7,331 nt of DNA from the NCBI GenBank assembly GCA_045531285.1, contig JAZSDT010000053.1, forward strand, positions 1 through 7,331, in the 5' to 3' direction. The position numbers and the translations under genes were made by a program. Source of the stretch: RGIG6353 sp045531285. Lineage in GTDB: Bacteria; Bacillota; Clostridia; Oscillospirales; SIG627. The notes beneath the pieces were generated by a model. It saw nothing but the letters and a program-made list of their open reading frames with translations, was not told the DNA's origin and did no database searches. Positions within the stretch are counted from its first letter, which is position 1, and every line of letters starts with the position of its first letter. Below, one piece after another: positions 6,716-7,331 of the stretch.

Positions 6716-6746
6716 AAGCTAAGCACTGATAAACTCAGGTTAGCTT
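6716..6746 (-). other. Inverted repeat in the uvrC leader
   Basis: AAGCTAA (6716-6722) pairs with TTAGCTT (6740-6746), and inside it CTGA (6726-6729) pairs with TCAG (6735-6738), giving a hairpin with a small asymmetric internal loop. It sits 14 bp upstream of the uvrC Shine-Dalgarno sequence, between the HPr terminator and uvrC. It may be an mRNA hairpin or a regulator site. No known riboswitch or T-box features are visible. Confidence 0.4.
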
Positions 6747-6774
6747 AAAAGGTAAAACCGTAAGTAAATTAAGC

Positions 6775-6810
6775 AAAAAACTACCGCTGTTCACTTCGGT
6801 GAACAGCGGT
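6775..6810 (-). terminator. Rho-independent terminator of ptsH
   Basis: On the minus strand a perfect 12-bp GC-rich stem (6799-6810 with 6783-6794) closed by the tetraloop CGAA is followed by AG and then six T (6775-6780). It begins 4 bp after the HPr stop codon. This is a textbook intrinsic terminator and separates ptsH from uvrC. Confidence 0.93.
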
Positions 6811-6814
6811 TCTG

Positions 6815-7078
6815 TTAATCAATAAAGCCCTTAAGAATAAGAGTTGAAAGTCCGTCTATTGCATCTGTCTCATCAATGCCGTCAGCAATAAGCTTTACCT
6901 CTGAACCTTTAACAATTCCCAAAGAAAGAACACCGAGCAGACTCTTTGCATTTGCACGTCTGTCGCCGCGCTCTACCCAAACAGATGATTTATAGGTATT
7001 GGCTTTTTGAATAAAATATGTGGCAGGTCTAGCATGAAGACCGACACTGTTTGTTACCGTGACATCTTTTGAAATCAT
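6815..7078 (-). CDS. ptsH: Phosphocarrier protein HPr
   Basis: An 87-residue cytoplasmic HPr that carries phosphate from enzyme I (PEP-dependent) to the sugar-specific EIIA components. The active-site histidine is His15 in NSVGLHARPA (10-19). Ser46 in NAKSLLGVLSLGI (43-55) is the site phosphorylated by HPr kinase in Gram-positives for CcpA-linked carbon catabolite control. Because His15 is present, this is HPr rather than Crh. The start is ATG 7078 with AGGAG (7086-7090) at 7 nt. An upstream in-frame TTG at 7105 would add nine residues encoded across the ribosome binding site and is rejected. The gene stands alone, with its own promoter and terminator; ptsI is not next to it downstream. That matches many clostridia, where HPr is not in a ptsHI operon. 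Confidence 0.97.
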   Translation of the reverse strand: MISKDVTVTNSVGLHARPATYFIQKANTYKSSVWVERGDRRANAKSLLGVLSLGIVKGSEVKLIADGIDETDAIDGLSTLILKGFID

Positions 7079-7122
7079 TTTAATGCTCCTAATATTTGTA
7101 ATCAAAATAATCGCTTTTTGTA

Positions 7123-7151
7123 ATTATAACAAATAATTTTGCGAAAATCAA
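7123..7151 (-). promoter_or_regulatory. Promoter of ptsH
   Basis: On the minus strand, -35 TTGATT (7146-7151) and a perfect -10 TATAAT (7123-7128) are 17 bp apart. TGT before the -10 gives the extended form TGTTATAAT, the same as in the yfbR promoter. The expected start is about 7116, leaving a leader of roughly 38 nt. Confidence 0.75.
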
Positions 7152-7188
7152 TAGAATATTTTACCAAAACAAAACTATTATGAATTTT

Positions 7189-7219
7189 AAACATTTTTTA
7201 GAAACAAAAGTAAATGTTT
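7189..7219 (-). terminator. Weak AT-rich hairpin after the right-edge gene
   Basis: AAACATTT (7189-7196) and AAATGTTT (7212-7219) form an 8-bp stem with a 15-nt loop, about 22 bp past the stop codon of the truncated minus-strand gene. The stem is nearly all A-T and no clean T-run follows, so termination here is only a possibility. Confidence 0.3.
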
Positions 7220-7241
7220 TTATTTAAATTCACCAAGAAAT

Positions 7242-7331
7242 TTATGCACTTTGGGCTTCTTTTTGAACGTCTATGACTTCAAAACGGAATGCCAACTTGT
7301 CAGTATACGCCGAAATGTATGAACCTGAAGC
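7242..7331 (-). CDS. C-terminal end of an unrecognised protein (cut by right edge)
   Basis: The frame is open from the right edge to a TAA at 7242-7244 and encodes 29 residues, ending LAFRFEVIDVQKEAQSA. The composition (balanced charges, SYISAYTDKLAFRFEV as a probable beta strand) looks like real protein, and the other two minus-strand frames are interrupted or look non-coding. There is too little to name a family. It is transcribed in the same direction as ptsH, but about 160 bp and a separate ptsH promoter lie between them, so they are probably independent. Confidence 0.5.
   Translation of the reverse strand, partial: ASGSYISAYTDKLAFRFEVIDVQKEAQSA

Noticed and set aside
6720..6775. Promoter for uvrC
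   Set aside because: The best tries (TTTACC-N17-TTTATC, or TTTACT with a 15-bp spacer before TAAGCT) are too weak to annotate.
6692..6780. SOS box (GAAC-N4-GTTC type) controlling uvrC
   Set aside because: No such site is present here, nor in the regulator's upstream region (4718-4822).
7079..7105. TTG start adding nine residues to HPr
   Set aside because: The added codons cover the AGGAG site, and starting at 7078 puts the active His at 15 and Ser at 46, exactly as in the family.

Overview
The window looks like chromosomal DNA of a low-GC Firmicute, probably of class Clostridia. The DNA is AT-rich, with strong AGGAG-type ribosome binding sites and near-consensus TTGnnn-N17-TATAAT promoters. 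The HPr carries both His15 and the regulatory Ser46 typical of Gram-positives, and the YgiQ, UvrC and YfbR relatives read as clostridial. The exact genus cannot be told from this sequence. There are no tRNA or rRNA genes, no CRISPR array, no transposase and no phage structural genes.

Layout, left to right. (1) Minus strand, cut by the left edge: N-terminal part of a YfbR-type HD-domain 5'-deoxynucleotidase. (2) 278-412: a compact divergent promoter region serving yfbR leftward and ygiQ rightward. (3) Plus strand 413-2179: a YgiQ-family radical SAM protein whose last ~25 residues look replaced by a hairpin-rich sequence running on into the intergenic region. (4) 2298-2325: a terminator hairpin shared by convergent genes. 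(5) Minus strand 4717-2340: two overlapping genes, an XRE/S24 (LexA/CI-like) regulator followed by a membrane-anchored extracytoplasmic protein with a degenerate M23 (LytM) domain. Their promoter region holds a dyad that is a candidate operator. (6) Minus strand 6691-4823: uvrC. (7) Minus strand 7078-6815: ptsH (HPr) with its own promoter and a strong terminator. (8) Minus strand at the right edge: the last 29 codons of an unrecognised gene.

How the genes relate. UvrC (nucleotide excision repair), YfbR (dNMP hydrolysis), HPr (sugar transport and carbon control) and YgiQ (unknown role) are ordinary chromosomal genes, mostly transcribed singly. The part with real novelty potential is the regulator/pseudo-M23 pair at 2340-4717. 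The regulator keeps every residue needed for LexA-like self-cleavage and sits directly downstream of a DNA-repair gene. Its translationally coupled partner is a surface protein that has lost two of the three zinc ligands of its peptidase fold. That the pair forms a signal-responsive unit is inference. The 3' end of ygiQ is the second place worth attention.
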